Shown: positions 1 to 14,200 of the stretch, piece by piece
Layout of the letters: each line of letters opens with the position of its first letter
Numbering within the stretch: position 1 is the stretch's first letter
From: Doris montereyensis
Lineage: Eukaryota > Mollusca > Gastropoda > Nudibranchia > Dorididae
Length of the DNA: 64,000 nucleotides
Direction: 5' to 3'
Assembly: GCA_037039925.1 (NCBI GenBank)
Contig: JAXRKP010000085.1
Coordinates: forward strand, 350,001-414,000
Notes under the pieces: generated by a model
What the model was told of the DNA's origin: nothing
Seen by the model: the letters and a program-made list of their open reading frames with translations, nothing else
Database searches by the model: none
Program-made: the position numbers and the translations under genes

Positions 1-1160
1 GAGGAGAGAGGGAGAAGAGTGAGGTGAGAGGAGAAGGAGAGTGAGGAGGAGGAGGGTGAGTAGGAGAAGGAGAGTGAGGAGGAGGAGGGTGAGAGGGAGA
101 AGGAGAGTGAGGAGGGAGGAGGGTGAGTAGGAGAAGGGAGAGGAGGAGGAGGAGGGTGAGTAGGAGAAGGAGAGTGAGGAGGAGTAGGAGGAGGGTGAGT
201 AGGAGAAGGAGAGTGAGGAGGAGGAGGAGGGGTGAGTAGGAGAAGGAGAGTGAGGAGGAGGAGGAGGGGAGTGAGAGGAGAGTGAGGAGGAGGAGGGTGA
301 GTAGGGAGAGGAGAGTGAGGAGGAGGAGGAGGGTGAGTATGAGAAGGAGAGTGAGGGAGGAGGAGGGAGGGTGAGTAGGAGAAGGAGAGGAGGAGGAGGA
401 GGGCGAGAGGAGAAGAAGAGTGAGGAGGAGGAGGGTGAGTAGGAGAAGGAGAGTGAGGAGGAGGAGGGGGGTGAGTAGGAGAAGGAGAGTGAGGAGGAGG
501 AGGAGGGTGAGTAGGAGAAGGAGAGTGAGGAGGAGGAGGGTGAGTAGGAGAAGGAGAGTGAGGAGGAGGAGGAGAGGAGGAGAGTAGGAGAAGGGAGGAG
601 GAGGAGGAGGAGGGTGAGTAGGAGAAGGAGAGTGAGGAGGAGGAGGAGGGTGAGTAGGAGAAGGAGAGTGAGGAGGAGGAGGAGGGTGAGTAGGAGAAGG
701 AGAGTGAGGAGGAGGAGGAGGGTGAGTAGGAGAAGGAGAATGAGAGTGAGGAGGAGGAGGTGAGGAGGGAGGGTGAGGAGGAGGAGAGAGAGGAGGAGGA
801 GGGTGAGTAGGAGAAGGAGAGTGAGGAGGAGGAGGAGGGTGAGTAGGAGAAGGAGAGTGAGGAGGAGGAGGAGGGTGAGTAGGAGAAGGAGAGTGAGGAG
901 GAGGAGGGTGAGTAGGAGAAGGGAGTGAGGAGGAGGAGGAGGGTGAGTAGGAGAAGGAGAGTGAGGAGGAGGAGGAGGAGAGAGGAGAGGAGGAGGAGGA
1001 GGGGTGAGTAGGAGAAGGAGAGTGAGGAGGAGGAGGAGGAAGGTGAGTAGGAGAAGGAGAGTGAGGAGGAGGAGGAGGGCGAGCAGGAGAAGGGGAGTGA
1101 GGAGGAGGAGGAGGGCGAGCAGGAGAAGGAGAGTGAGGAGGAGGAGAAGGCTATGGAAGA
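1..1160. repeat. Purine-rich minisatellite, ~36-bp unit
   Basis: The + strand is almost pure A/G. Units of about 36 bp are built from GGTGAGTAGGAGAAGGAGAG followed by a variable number of GAG/GGA triplets, roughly 30 copies, running off the left edge. Triplet-number variation explains the Arg/Ser-rich open frame near 1,004-1,198, which is not a gene. The strand asymmetry would favour triplex or G-rich structures. Confidence 0.95.
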
Positions 1161-1945
1161 CCACCAACAACAGATGCATGCTATCTAGTGTTACATAATG
1201 TGTTACCATTACTATAATACTAACTACATGTTACAGAACGTATTGTGACAATCAGTAACATCTTAGCTACCAGCACAACAACACAACAAGCTGCTGGTAT
1301 TGGTAACCGATTGTCATTAATCACCGCCATCGGACTTGGGTTACCAGGGGTTGAACAAACAAATGCAAGATTGTCCTATGTGCAAAATGCAAAGTTTTAA
1401 AGATTATACGTAACCGCTAATGCCCCCCCCCCTTTCCTCCCCGACCCCTCCCCTCCCCCCATTTTGGTGCCTTGTCTTCTTTTCTTGAATTTCAAAAAAA
1501 GGTCACGAGTTCAGACAAAATAGCAAAATCGCCTTATGTAATGTTTTCCCCAATGTCGTATGTCTGCATAAACTGGCACATGGGTTTAATGCGAAATTGC
1601 CACAACTGAAAGTCAGGAAAAAAGTTGTGGTTTGTAGATATGACGGTTCGGCTTTATGCTCTCGATTATTATTTGCTTGCCACTGTGCATCTGGGCCCTA
1701 CGCTTAAAACAAATCGCACTGCTCCAGGTTTAATGAGACGAAACAGAAGATAAAAAATTGACTGGTGGAGTCAAAGTTCATACCCACACGTGTACCGAAG
1801 CTGATGAATAACAATGAGAGATGTAAAGTAGATTTGTATATTATTATGAGACAGGAAGATAAACAGAAACACACTAATTAGTGAATTTGATATAATATTT
1901 TAAATGTAGTGTCTTTTTCATTCTTCTGTTTTATTTTTATTTTCT
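1161..1945. other. Non-repetitive AT-rich DNA, no gene seen
   Basis: This is unique sequence between two arrays with a C-rich patch at about 1,423-1,460. No spliced coding segment or RNA gene was recognised. If gene 1 continues to the left, this stretch is part of an intron. Confidence 0.5.
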
Positions 1946-1948
1946 GTA

Positions 1949-2095
1949 ATGCATTACACATTTCCAGCCTCTTTTTTCTTTATTCCATTACACATTTCAG
2001 CCTCTTTTTTCTTTATTCCATTACACATTTTCAGCCTCTTTTTTCTTTGTTCCATTACACGCATTTTTCTCTCACACTTTTTCTTTGTTCCACTT
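1949..2095. repeat. 33-bp T-rich minisatellite, ~4 copies
   Basis: Copies of about 33 bp share ATTACACATTTCAGCCTC followed by TTTTTTCTTTATTCC. Because 33 is divisible by three, overlapping frames stay open on both strands, but they are repetitive and not coding. Confidence 0.85.
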
Positions 2096-2194
2096 AAATA
2101 GAGCACTGTACTTTGACATTCGTTCTCAGTGACAAGTCGCTGTTTTCCTAACACAAACACACTTTAAACCCTCATTTGTGTTTTGATTTTTTCG

Positions 2195-3225
2195 TTCTTT
2201 CCTATTTAGACATACTTATTTGGATTTGGGGGGGGGTTCTTTCCTATTTACACAAACTTATTACTTTCCTATTTAGAAATACTTATTGGGTTTTTTTTCT
2301 TTTATTTAGAAATACTTATTTTTTTTCTCCTTTCCTATTTAGAAATACTTATTTGGGTTTTTTAGGTTTGTTTCCTATTTAGAAATACTTATTGGTTTTT
2401 TCTTCTTTCCTTTTAGAAATACTTATTTGGTTTTTTCTTCTTTCCTATTTAGAAATACTTATTGGGTTTTTCTTCTTTCCTATTTAGAAATACTTTTGGT
2501 TTTTTCTTCTTTCCTATTTAGAAATACTTATTTGGTTTTTTCTTCTTTCCTATTTAGAAATACTTATTTGGTTTTTTCTTCTTTCCTATTTAGAAATATT
2601 TATTTGGTTTTTTTCTTCTTTCCTATTTAGAAATATTTATTTGGTTTTTTCTTCTTTCCTATTAGAAATACTTATTGGGTTTTTTCTTCTTTCCTATTAG
2701 AAATACTTATTGGATTTTTTCTTCTTTCCTATTAGAAATATTTATTGGATTTTTTCTTCTTTCCTATTTAGAAATACTTATTTGGTTTTTTCTTCTTTCC
2801 TATTTAGAAATACTTATTGGATTTTTCTTCTTTCCTATTAGAAATACTTATTGGATTTTTTCACCTTTCCTATTAGAAATACTTATTGATTTTTTCTTCT
2901 TTCCTATTTAGAAATATTTATTGAGTTTTTTTCTTCTTTCCTATTTAGAAATATTTATTGGGGTTTTTTCTTTCTTATTTAGACATACTTATTGGGTTGT
3001 TTTTTCTTCTTTCCTATTTAGAAATATTTATTGGGGTTTTTTCTTCTTTCCTATTTAGAAATATTTATTGGGTTTCTTCTTTCCAATTTAGAAATACTTA
3101 TTGGGTTTCTTCTTTCCTATTTAGAAATACTTATTGGGTTTCTTCTTTCTTATTTAGACATACTTATTGGGTTGTTTTTTCTTCTTTGTTATTTAGAAAT
3201 ACTTATTTAGGTTTGGGTTTTTTTA
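2195..3225. repeat. ~36-bp pyrimidine-rich minisatellite
   Basis: Roughly 28 copies of a unit containing TATTTAGAAATACTTATT followed by GGGTTTTTTCTTCTTTCC. Copies differ mainly in T-run length and ACTTATT/ATTTATT. Open frames here (Phe/Ile/Leu-rich) are artefacts of the 36-bp period. Confidence 0.95.
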
Positions 3226-4230
3226 GCGGTGGCTGACTTAAATCATTATTGTCTTCTAGGCGGAATAAAAGTAAATAATTTCAATAGCCACAACAGTTTG
3301 CATTAGAACATAACGTTAGTTTATGTTTAGATTTGGCTTCGCTAACTTTTAGGTATTATTTGCTTGTTTGGTTTTCAGTTATTATTATTTTTATATAAAA
3401 CATTATTTCATGAGTACAGGTCTGAAAATACGTAGGTGGGCGTCCATGTAGTTATTGAACTGAAGGAAGAACTTGTTACAAACTAATATACCTGATTGAA
3501 ACATACTGATTTTACTTAGATAGCATCATTTAGTTGTCATAAAGTAATAAAGTTATTTAATTACTCGACCAACTATTAAAGAAAATTAAGATATCAACAG
3601 TAATTAATCATCTATTTACTTTTGGCTTAAAGAAAATCAAGGTATGAACAGCCTTAATCATCTAATAATTAACCTTTTGGTTAAGAACAATTAAAATATC
3701 AACAGTCATTAATCATCTAACTAAGATATCAAGAGTAATTAATCATCTAATTAAGATATCAACTGTAATTAATCATCTAATTAGCATTTTTGCCAAAACA
3801 ATTTTACGAGAAAAATAATAATATGCAATTAATCATTTCATTCTCAATATTTAAAAAAAAGGGGGGGGTACTTAATTGTAAGTTAGCAACAAAGAATAGG
3901 TGTGATATCATTGTCATAAAATTATGAGTGAGAAGAAAAACATAAAACTTAAAAGCATTCTAGTTCTCACGAGAGACAAAAAGACAATAAGCTACACAAA
4001 ATATCATTCCAGCATAAAATAGTTATTTGAATGTCAGAGGACAGTTAATAATTTCAGCAATTGATTTCCCAAATACCTATCCCAACACTAGCGTTATATT
4101 AGTTATAAAAGAAGAAAATGAAGGAACAGGTCGTTTTCTCAAAAGGAAATAATGGTAAAAAAAGTAAAGTTATCACAAGCATATTGTGGTTACCATACAG
4201 CCATTTCTCGCTAAAAAAAACAACTTTGTC
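3226..4230. other. AT-rich spacer with a short degenerate repeat
   Basis: No gene was seen. Between 3,577 and 3,784 the motif AGATATCAACAGTAATTAAT with CATCTAAT recurs about five times, spaced first about 55 bp and later about 31 bp apart. The remainder is AT-rich and unremarkable apart from an A/G homopolymer at about 3,852-3,869. Confidence 0.6.
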
Positions 4231-4234
4231 AATC

Positions 4235-4965
4235 ATTAATATGTATTATAGCAATGAGACAATGTCTTCTTAGTCACTAATATATATTACAGAAATCAGG
4301 CGATGTAATGTTAGCCATTAATACGTATTATAGCAATGAGACAATATCTTCTTAGTCACTAATATATATTACAGAAATCAGGCGATGTAATGTTAGTCAT
4401 TATTACGTATTATAGCAATGACACAATGTCTTCTTAGTCACTAATATATTACAGAAATCAGGCGATGTAATGTTAGTCATAACTATGTATTATAGCAATG
4501 ACACAATGTCTTCTTAGTCACTAATATATATTACAGAAATCAGGCGATGTAATGTTAGTCATTAACTATGTATTATAGCAATGACACAATGTCTTCTTAG
4601 TCACTAATATATATTACAGAAACAGGCGATGTAATGTTAGAAATCAATGACACAATGCGATGTAATGTTAGTCATAACTATGTATTATAGCAATGACACA
4701 ATGTCTTCTTAGTCACTAATATATATTACAGAAATCAGGCGATGTAATGTTAGTCATAACTATGTATTATAGCAATGAGACAATATCTTCTTAGTCACTA
4801 ATATATATTACAGAAATCAGGCGATGTAATGTTAGTCATTAACTATGTATTATAGCAATGACACAATGTCTTCTTAGTCACTAATATATATTACAGAAAT
4901 CAGGCGATGTAATGGTAGTCACTTATACAATGACACAATACTAGTAGAAATTAGGCGATGCATCA
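4235..4965. repeat. ~82-bp minisatellite, ~9 copies
   Basis: The unit contains two recognisable halves, TAGTCACTAATATATATTAC then AGAAATCAGGCGATGTAATG, and TAGTCATTAACTATGTATTA then TAGCAATGACACAATGTCTT. One unit around 4,620-4,670 is internally deleted. The array lies about 150 bp beyond the donor of exon 5 of the ARFGEF3-like gene, so it is intronic. Confidence 0.93.
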
Positions 4966-5118
4966 TTAGTCCCTAGTCACTAATATATATTACAGCAACC
5001 AGACAACGATGTATCATTAATCACGACTACATATTATATAGTAAAGCAGGAAATATACTGTAAGACACTACAATGTGCAAAGTAAATTTTTTCAAGAGTA
5101 AAATTGCCATCACCCTAC

Positions 5119-5241
5119 CATGGGTTGCTGCCGATCAGATTCCACCATTCTGGCAACAAAGTTACTGATCATGGACACCATGGCCGCCTCCACGGCGCCC
5201 TGCACCATGGTCGAACAGCTCTGGTAGCTGCCCACGTACAC
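5119..5241 (-). CDS. ARFGEF3-like exon 5
   Basis: 41 codons, phase 0 at both ends. The acceptor is GTGGCTTACAG, followed by GTGTACGTGGGCAGC; the donor is ATG followed by GTAGGG. It encodes VYVGSYQSCSTMVQ, then GAVEAAMVSMISNFVARMVE, ending RQQPM. It aligns with the vertebrate stretch containing ETYISSC...AVRATLSQML. The stop seen by simple translation lies two codons past the donor and is intronic. The donor is weak at its last exonic bases. Confidence 0.82.
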
Positions 5242-8200
5242 CTGTAAGCCACCACAAAAAAAAAAAAAAAAGAAGCCAAACGGGGAAAGAGGGGGTGAGA
5301 GAAAGAAAGAGAGAGAAAAAAATTGACGGGTCAAAAAGCCAAACAAAGTCCCCAAAAGCCGTCAAAATCAGACACACACAGCGTGGTCTATCTACCCCTG
5401 ATTCTTCTTCTCTTCCGTTTTAGGAAATGTTTGAAATAAAGCCAAGGAAATGGAGAGCTCAAAGAAAAAGAAAAGGGGAGTAATCATTCTTCATGTTCAT
5501 GGTGCATCTACATCCACGTGTATATAATTATGTACAAAGGGAGCTAAAATCCTTTTAAAAAATTCAAAGAGATTTGCATTGTAAGATCATAGCTGCCAAC
5601 CTTTCCAAAGCTAAAAAAACAGACTCTGACTGCACAGACTAATTTTTTTTTACCGGCATGACGCCATGTGACATTCCAACCAGAGATCATTGATAATTAA
5701 ACTTGATTTAATCACCTTTGAGGGAAAAAAATTACCTGTCTTGTGAAGTATGACGGCAGCTTTGCAAATTCCAAATGGGTTCTTTAGATTTTCATCCCAA
5801 TCTCTCTCTGAGTCTCTGCTCTGCTGCCAACTTATATTGTGTTTTGTTTTGGTTAAATTACAGTTGACCCTCATACACATATTTCTCAAGGTAAAAACTG
5901 ACGTACAAACTCAAAGCCAAAAGAATGGGTACTAAATAGGTTTTTTACCTAATGGTTGGCAGCTATGTCATGTGTTTCAATGTGGAAGCCATAATCAATG
6001 ACAGTGGATACGTTTTGAAAGAAAGGAGGACAAATGACTTAAATATATATATTTAAAAAACAACTAAGGAATCAATGTTGTATTGGAGCAGAGTAAGTAA
6101 TGCTCCATCAACCTGTAACTATATTGATTAATGTCAACTCTGAGATGCATGCTATAAATCTACGGTATATGTAGAGAGAGAAGAATATCTTGAAGTTTTC
6201 AAGAAACAGACTGATGACGTTCTATGGTACTGAGGTTTTTAAATATCGTTAATGATTCATTTTAAAACGCCTCATCCTATGACCTAATATCAAAGTAAAT
6301 GAGGAAATAATGTGCCGAGGCAATCCCCAGATATCATTGACGTTCCTTTTGGCCTAGATCTATGTCACTAGCATTGACGTTTGACTTTAGCCTAGATCTA
6401 TGTCACTAGCACGTTTGGCTAGATATATGTCACTGGCATTGACGTTTTTTGGCCTAGATCTATGTCACTGGCATTGACGTTTGATTTTAGCCTAGATCTA
6501 TGTCACTAGCATTGACGTTTGATTTAGCCTAGATCTATGTCACTGGCATTGACGTTTGATTTTAGCCTAGATCTATGTCACTGGCATTGACGTTTTATTT
6601 TGGCCTTCTATGTTTTGACGTTTGCCTAGATCTATGTCACTGGCATTGACGTTTGATTTTAGCCTAGATCTATGTCACTGGCATTAGATCTATGTCACGT
6701 TTTATTTTAGCCTAGATCTATGTCACTGGCATTGACGTTTTATTTTGGCCTAGATCTATGTCACTGGCATTGACGTTTTATTTTGGCCTAGATCTATGTC
6801 ACTGGCATTGACGTTTTATTTTGGCCTAGATCTATGTCACTGGCATTGACGTTTTATTTTGGCCTAGATCTATGTCACTGGCATTGACGTTTTATTTTGG
6901 CCTAGATATGTCACTGGCATTGACGTTTTTTTTGGCCTGATCTATGTCACTGGCATTGACGTTTTATTTTGGCCTAGATCTATGTCACTGGCATTGACGT
7001 TTTATTTTGGCCTAGATCTATGTCACTGGCATTGACGTTTTATTTTGGCCTAGATCTAGATCTATGTCACTGGCATTGACGTTTCATTTTAGCCTAGATC
7101 TATGTCATTGGTATTGAAGTTTGATTTTAGCCTAGATCTATGTCACTGGCATTGACGTTTAATTTTGGCTTAGATCTATGTCATTGGCATTGACCTTTCA
7201 TTTTGGCCTATCTATGTCACTGGCATTGACGTTTCATTTTGGTCTAGATCTATGTCACTGGCTGAGTCAGGCCAAAAGAGATTTTTTAAAAATATTCACT
7301 TTTCTCAATTTCTTTAAAGAAAGAAATATGGACTATCATCAGGCTTACGCGGTGCAACAGGAGTAACTCATGTTGAGGAAGTGAGTAAATAGAGTAATTT
7401 TTCTTGCCCTAGGAAAAAAACAAAATGCCTCAGCGGGCTCAAACCCAGTACCTCTGGGTCACCGTGCAATGCCTTTAATACCACTCGGCCATCTTGTCCT
7501 TATAATATTGAAGCCCGTAATACAAAGACATAGACAAAAATAAATCCTTGGGCACCAGGAGAATCCACCCTGCAACGTCCAGTCAGCATCCATGGTAAGG
7601 AGCCTAGTGACCTTGGTTGGTAAAGCCTTCTCTTTTCATGGTGAGGAAGTAGGTGCCGATGCGGAGGTCGAAGGTTCGATTCTATTAGTACCCAAAGATT
7701 TACTTCTGTCCATTCCTTTGTATTTTTGTTTGTCTCGTCTTTGTTCTTATAGGGCTTCATTCAATATCAATTCATGTCATTATTCCTCTCTTTCGACATG
7801 CCCCCTTACCTCACTGTTTGTCTTTCTCTCTTTTGAGAAACTTATTATTAACAGCTAGGAGCAATTCTTAAAAGCAGTGAGTGATAATAACAGACAGCAT
7901 ATCAAAGAAGACGGGGGGGGGGGTATTTTTCTCAAAAGAAATACCAAGATTTTCGTGAGCTTTGTGGTTTCATCGTCTATCATAATCATCTTTTTTAAGC
8001 TAAAGTAACAACTGAAGGGAGGGGAGGGAGAGGATGGAGGGGCAAGCTAATGGTTATCTAATCCCCAGTACACGTGATGAAATTAAGAGAGAAATGAATA
8101 AGAAAGAAGGTAGGAAAGGGATGTATAAATTAATGGGTAGGAAGATAGGTCAGTAATCAGGAACGCTGGTAGCTTGGTGAGAAGGTGTATGTATGTTAGT

Positions 8201-11200
8201 TCACTGGTAGTGGTCAAATCAATGAGGGTTTTTAAATCAAAAGCCTAATATAACAGGCAAGAGCATCATGTGATGTCATCATTTCATGCACACAGATCCA
8301 TTCCTGAAAGTAAGGCAATATTATTACATACTTCTAATCACGCTGCATTGAAAAGTCAGTAACGTAAATATCTGTATTCTTAAGTGAATCCCAAGTATAT
8401 ATATATAAGTATAAAACAAAGCTTTAGACAATATAAAAAAGAACTCACAAAGACAGAACAAAAGTCACATTATTACAATCCACATTCAAACTGTTGCAGT
8501 TGTCAAACACAGCACTATTTAAATGCTTGTGACATAATCAATATAAAAAAACGCACACTTTTAAAACAAAAATGATGAATGAGAAAGTGGTATCTCTTCG
8601 CTTAAAACCTGTTGTTTGGCAAAAAGTCACAGATCAATTCGTCCTGGAAGGGACCTTTGCTGTTGGTTGGAGAGCCTAAGACCCACTTTGGGCTGACATC
8701 CGTTTGACTTCTTGACCAAGAATGAGGAAAACGATGGCCACAGCATTTACAAGGTAAAGTCAAGTTCCTTCAAATCCGTTACAGCCAAAAGAGCAGCAGT
8801 TTATGCCGGTTTCAATAGCGTGAAGCAGAGCAGCAGGTGACAATAATCACCTCCTGGCCAGTGCGCCAGTCTGACACAGGTTTTTACTCCCCAACTAGTG
8901 CTTGTACCCATTTGCACCTGGGTAGAGTGGGAAAATGCGTGTTAAGTGTCTTTCTCAAAGAACACAATGTCAGACCTAGGTTTGGTAGGATTCAAACTAG
9001 AGACCTCACGATCCCCAGTCCAGCAGCCTAACTGCTCGGCCATCGACACATTTGCAGGGACCTGAGGCAATTCTGTCCATCTTCAAGAGAGTCAGGGTCA
9101 AACCCATTCATTACGCAGCAGCTTTTAATTTGATTAAAAAAAATTGTATCCACTTCCACACTAACCACAGTGGTCTCTTCCAGATTTTGGTAGGATTTTT
9201 AAAAACGATGTCCTGTAAACAGCCAAGGAATCTTTAATATGCATTTTTAATATGTGATTTCCACGTGGGATCTCCTTTTTACTGTCCCGTCTCCATAGGC
9301 ATTGACCCACCTACCTGGACACACACATGTAAGTGTAGAAAGCTTGTGAATATGACTGAATGCTTGGCGTTTTTGACAACTAAGGAGTAAAAGAATTCTC
9401 CTCTCAGCATTTGTAAAGAGGAAGCTGAGAATTCCAAATGAAAAGGGGGGGATGCTGGGAAAGAAGCTAAAAAACCCTCAAAAGCTTGGCTATCACCCCG
9501 GCACTGAATAATGCAAGTTAAGAGAAAGGAGGAAACCTAAAACCATCCCCGGCGGTGAAGGGAATCAAAATGCAATGATAAAAACTAAAAATGAACAACC
9601 TCCCCACAGCTGAACACTTTTGTCACATTCTTCATAATGGAAGGATCATTGAAGGGATCGCAAGACGAAGAGAACATCAGGACAGTCAGATAGCAAATGT
9701 CAATGAGATTGCCAAATTCATAGGAAGGTAGCCTTCTGTGATAAGCATGGAGAAACTGTGGAAATGGTTTTTGCCATTAAAACGTCACCAAAAATCAGTC
9801 AAATATGAAATAATGGCACACACATATATATCATGTGCCCATACGCATGTAAACACAACCAAACAGTCTCTGAAATGAGCACAGCTTTATATATTTGAGA
9901 CAGGTTTGTTTTTTTATTAAAGACTTTTGGTCTGGTCGTTTTTGCTTTCTTTTTCATTTCCCTCTATCCCATGGCCAACACAATCCCAAGACCAGGCATT
10001 ACATTTTACGTGGCATGCCAAAACAACCTTTTCTACTCATGAGCAAAACACATGCATATTTTTTTTTCTAATTGTGGAAATTTACCCTGTTGGAGTGATC
10101 ACAGGGTGAATTGAGAGGAAATAGCGAGATGAAAGATAAGTAAAAAGAATGAAAGGAAAGAAGTAGGACCTATCAGTAGCACCCACAACATGGATACGTG
10201 ACAAATAAACTATACAAATATAGGCCCAAAGACATCAAAATTAGTTTAGAAAGTACAAAAAACAAAAACATACCCAACCTTCCCTCCTGCCTCCTTCCCA
10301 GTCCAACCAGCAAAAACCAAGACATGCCAACCACAAGCTTTTTGAAATTTTATTTACCCTGTCCACCATATGCAGTCATCCCGGGAAGAACCAAGAGGAA
10401 GCAGCAAGATGAAAGATAAGTGAAAGAGTGAAAGGAAAGAAGTAGGACCTACTAGCACCACCCCCCACTAACCCCCCACCGACTGTTTGCTAGAGAAAAA
10501 CACATTTTCATCAACTTTACCAGGACAAGAAAAAAAACAACAAGACAAACGTAAAAACCTTTAAAAAGTTGAACATATCCCTCAATACTCAACATTCCCC
10601 CCCCCCCCCAACCTCCTCAACCAAATAAAAACCCAACAACAAAGAAGCTTCATAACAAAACACCCCCAGTAACAAAAACCAGGAACCAGTTAAAGGACAA
10701 ACAAATAGTTTTAAAATTCTCCAAACAACAACAGCAAGTGACTTGTTAAATTTGTTAAGGTCAGGCCCAATCATGACAAGATATCGTTCCTTTAACTGTG
10801 ACATGCTGTGATTAGTGCTAAGTGAAATTTCTTTGTGTGTTAATAATTCAATTTTGTCTCATCTTCTTTGAGGCAAGCAAAAGTCTAAGTCACTTAAGGC
10901 AAACTGATACTTACATTTACTCTTTAAAAAGATTTATTGTACATCTTTAGAGGAGAAAACAAAACAAAAATCAATAATGCAAACGTTTATTCTGATATTA
11001 CACTTTCCTTGGCACAATCAAAATAAGTGAAAATCATAGTGACACTCAAATACATCTGTCCATGATAAGCTCATGAAAGGGAGCCTATCAGACATTCTAT
11101 AGCATATATGTCTTATATTTTTCATTTCTTCCTGCAAATACTTACTATGTAACGACTAATGCACCCAAGACTTCAATATTTGTTTTGAATTCGATGTAAA

Positions 11201-14200
11201 CAAGATGTTCAACTCAGTATTCTGATTTGCGTCCCGTGATTGCGGTTTATGCTTTTGCATTGACAAATTCTTATGACATGATTTCCAAGTGAAGAAATTG
11301 ATTTCGTTTTTTGTGGTTTTTTTTCTCAATTTAATTTGCATCATGATCAAAAGATAGTGCAATGATTTAACATTTCTCTCTGTGTAACAAAGTCATATGT
11401 ATCAAGACATTTTACTTTGAATCTCTTTAGTCATTGTAGCTAAGACTACTAAGAGGTTGGTGTCATAAATTTACACCACAAAGACTTTTTTTAAAAATGA
11501 TGTGACCTACAAAAACTGATAATTTCACTGATAACAAAACAAAAACAAATATTAAATAAATACATACAGAACAAAACTGAACATCAAAAAAACAGGTCTA
11601 CCAAATTTAAACACTGACACCTTTCACCTTGTTTCTGATGACTATTTTTGGATATTGTGATAACATTTTCAAAGCATTATTTTGAGCAACACTCACATCA
11701 CTGAAAATGTGATAATATTGAACAAATATATCAAAAGAAAAGAAAGGCTTACAAGATTCAGTCAACACATTCAACAGATTTCAATCACTCACCAACAACA
11801 AAAATGACAAGATAACAGATGAGAAAGTATTTTTTGTTTTATTGAACATGAGTATTCTTCATGAAAGCAGAGAAAAATAAAAAATAGAATTAAGTCTTAC
11901 ATATTTGCCCGGCATGTCAAAGAAATCTTGGGTCACTTACTGCTAGAAACAATTGAGTGTAAAGACAACTGGTGAAGCCATGGTCAATGTAGAAAGAAGT
12001 ACATGAAAATTGATGGTGTCCGGCACAAACCGGCCAAGCCGAAAAACAGTAAATTTACAGGAGACATAAAACTGAAGAATTCTCTTGAAAAATCGGTGAT
12101 ATAACATTTGTTCTAATGAGTTAACTATTTTTTTACATGAAATTCATTTACTAGAACTTCTTGGACTTGGCCATTTTGAGACATTAGAAATTGAAGCCAT
12201 TTGTACCTTGACTGACCCATTCAGTTGAAAACTGACTTGGCTGTTCTGTGCCAATATGAAAAATGAAAGCTCAACTTAACCAGTTTGATAAAACATAGTT
12301 TTGAAGCATTTTCATAAGATAACGTCTTCTGCTATTTTTACACGGTGTAGCTTTAGTTTCTATTAAGATGTAAGCTATCTTTCTTAAAATTGAAAATTTC
12401 GGACTTGGCCGGTTTGTGCCCCACACCATCAATATCTTGAAAGCTTATTTCGTTGATTTCATTTAGATTCACCCCATCCACCACATGCGGTGCTCTCTAG
12501 ATGAATTAAGGAGAAACAGCAAGATGGAAGATGGGCAAAAGAATGAAAGGAAAGAACAAGTACCTACCAGTGGTGCCCACCTATCGCCCACTATGTGTAG
12601 ACAGTGTGGAAGCATGATATGTGTATTGAAAGCTTCAGCATTGTGAAGATAAGAAAGAGACACAAAAGTCAAGCAAATGATGAGAGGCCCTACCAGCAGA
12701 GCCCATATCAATAACCTGTGGACTTATCACCAGAGATACACAATCAACGGTAAGAGAATAAAAATAGACATAAGACGCGCGAATGGGACAATTTTCTCTC
12801 CTTTTCTGTCCATGAAAAGAAAAGGGTTTTATTTCAATTTTTTTTTTCCAGAGAAGGCAAATGAGACAATGCTTCTAAGCTCTGAGAAAAATCATGACAA
12901 ATAGAAACAAGGGTAGCAAATCTTTTAAACAGTAAAATGCGATCAAACCCCATGAAACCCAATAAAGTGATCAGAAAAGCAAAGTTGTAAAACATGAATA
13001 GACAGAATGCTTCACTCACCTGGCAAACTTTTATAATGGTGCTAGCACTTGTACACCATGACGCTGTTATAGTCATACTGAGGAGCAGCTGAAACGAATA
13101 CATTGGATAGATGATTAAATAAATGAATAATTCAATGTTGAAAAGGGCAGATAAACAACTGATTAGAAAGGTAAGATTTTACTTATCTTCCATGCCTATG
13201 AAGAAGAAGAAGAAGAAGAGATTATAAAACTATGGAAAAAATTTAAAAGCTTTAATGCTCAGACTGATGACTTTTCCACTACAGACTGGATTTAAAACGG
13301 GAAGATTGTGCGAAACGACGTCACTTGTGTGGAATACTACCAAACGGAAAGATTGTGACAAAATGACGACGTCACTTGTGTGGAATACTGCCAAACGGAA
13401 AGATTATGACAAAACGACGTCACTTGTGTGGAATACTACCAAACGGAAAGATTGTGACAAAACGACGTCACTTGTGTGGAATACTACCAAACGGAAAGAT
13501 TGTGACAAAACGACGTCACTTGTGTGGAATACTACCAAACGGAAAGATTGTGACAAAACGATGTCACTACTTGTGTGGAATACTACCAAACGGAAAGATT
13601 GTGACAAAACGACGCGTCACTTGTGTGGAATACTACCAAACGGAAAGATTGTGACAAAACGACGTACGTCACTTGTGTGGAATACTACCAAACGGAAAGA
13701 TTGTGACAAAAACGGCGTGTACGTCACTTGTGTGGAATACTACCAAACGGAAAGATTGTGACAAAACGATGTACGTCACTTGTGTGGAATACTACCAAAC
13801 AGAAAGATTGTGACAAAACGACGACGTCACTTGTGTGGAATACTACCAAACGGAAAGTTTGTGACAAAACGACGTCCCTTGTGTGGAATACTACCAAACG
13901 GAAAGATTGTGACAAAACGGCGTCCCTTGTGTGGAATACTACCAAACGGAAAGATTGTGACAAAACGACGTCACTTGTGTGGAATACTGCCAAACGGAAA
14001 GATTGTGACAAAACGACGTCACTTGTGTGGAATACTACCAAACGGAAAGATTGTGACAAAACGACGTCACTTGTGTGGAATACTACCAAACGGGAAGATT
14101 GTGACAAAACGACGACGTCACTTGTATGGAATACTACCAAATGGAAGGATTGTGACAAAACGACGTCACTTGTGTGGAATACTACCAAATGGAAAGATTG

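Noticed and set aside
5110..5355. 81-codon frame starting in the intron before ARFGEF3-like exon 5
   Set aside because: Only the part after the acceptor is coding; the start and the stop used by the frame are intronic.
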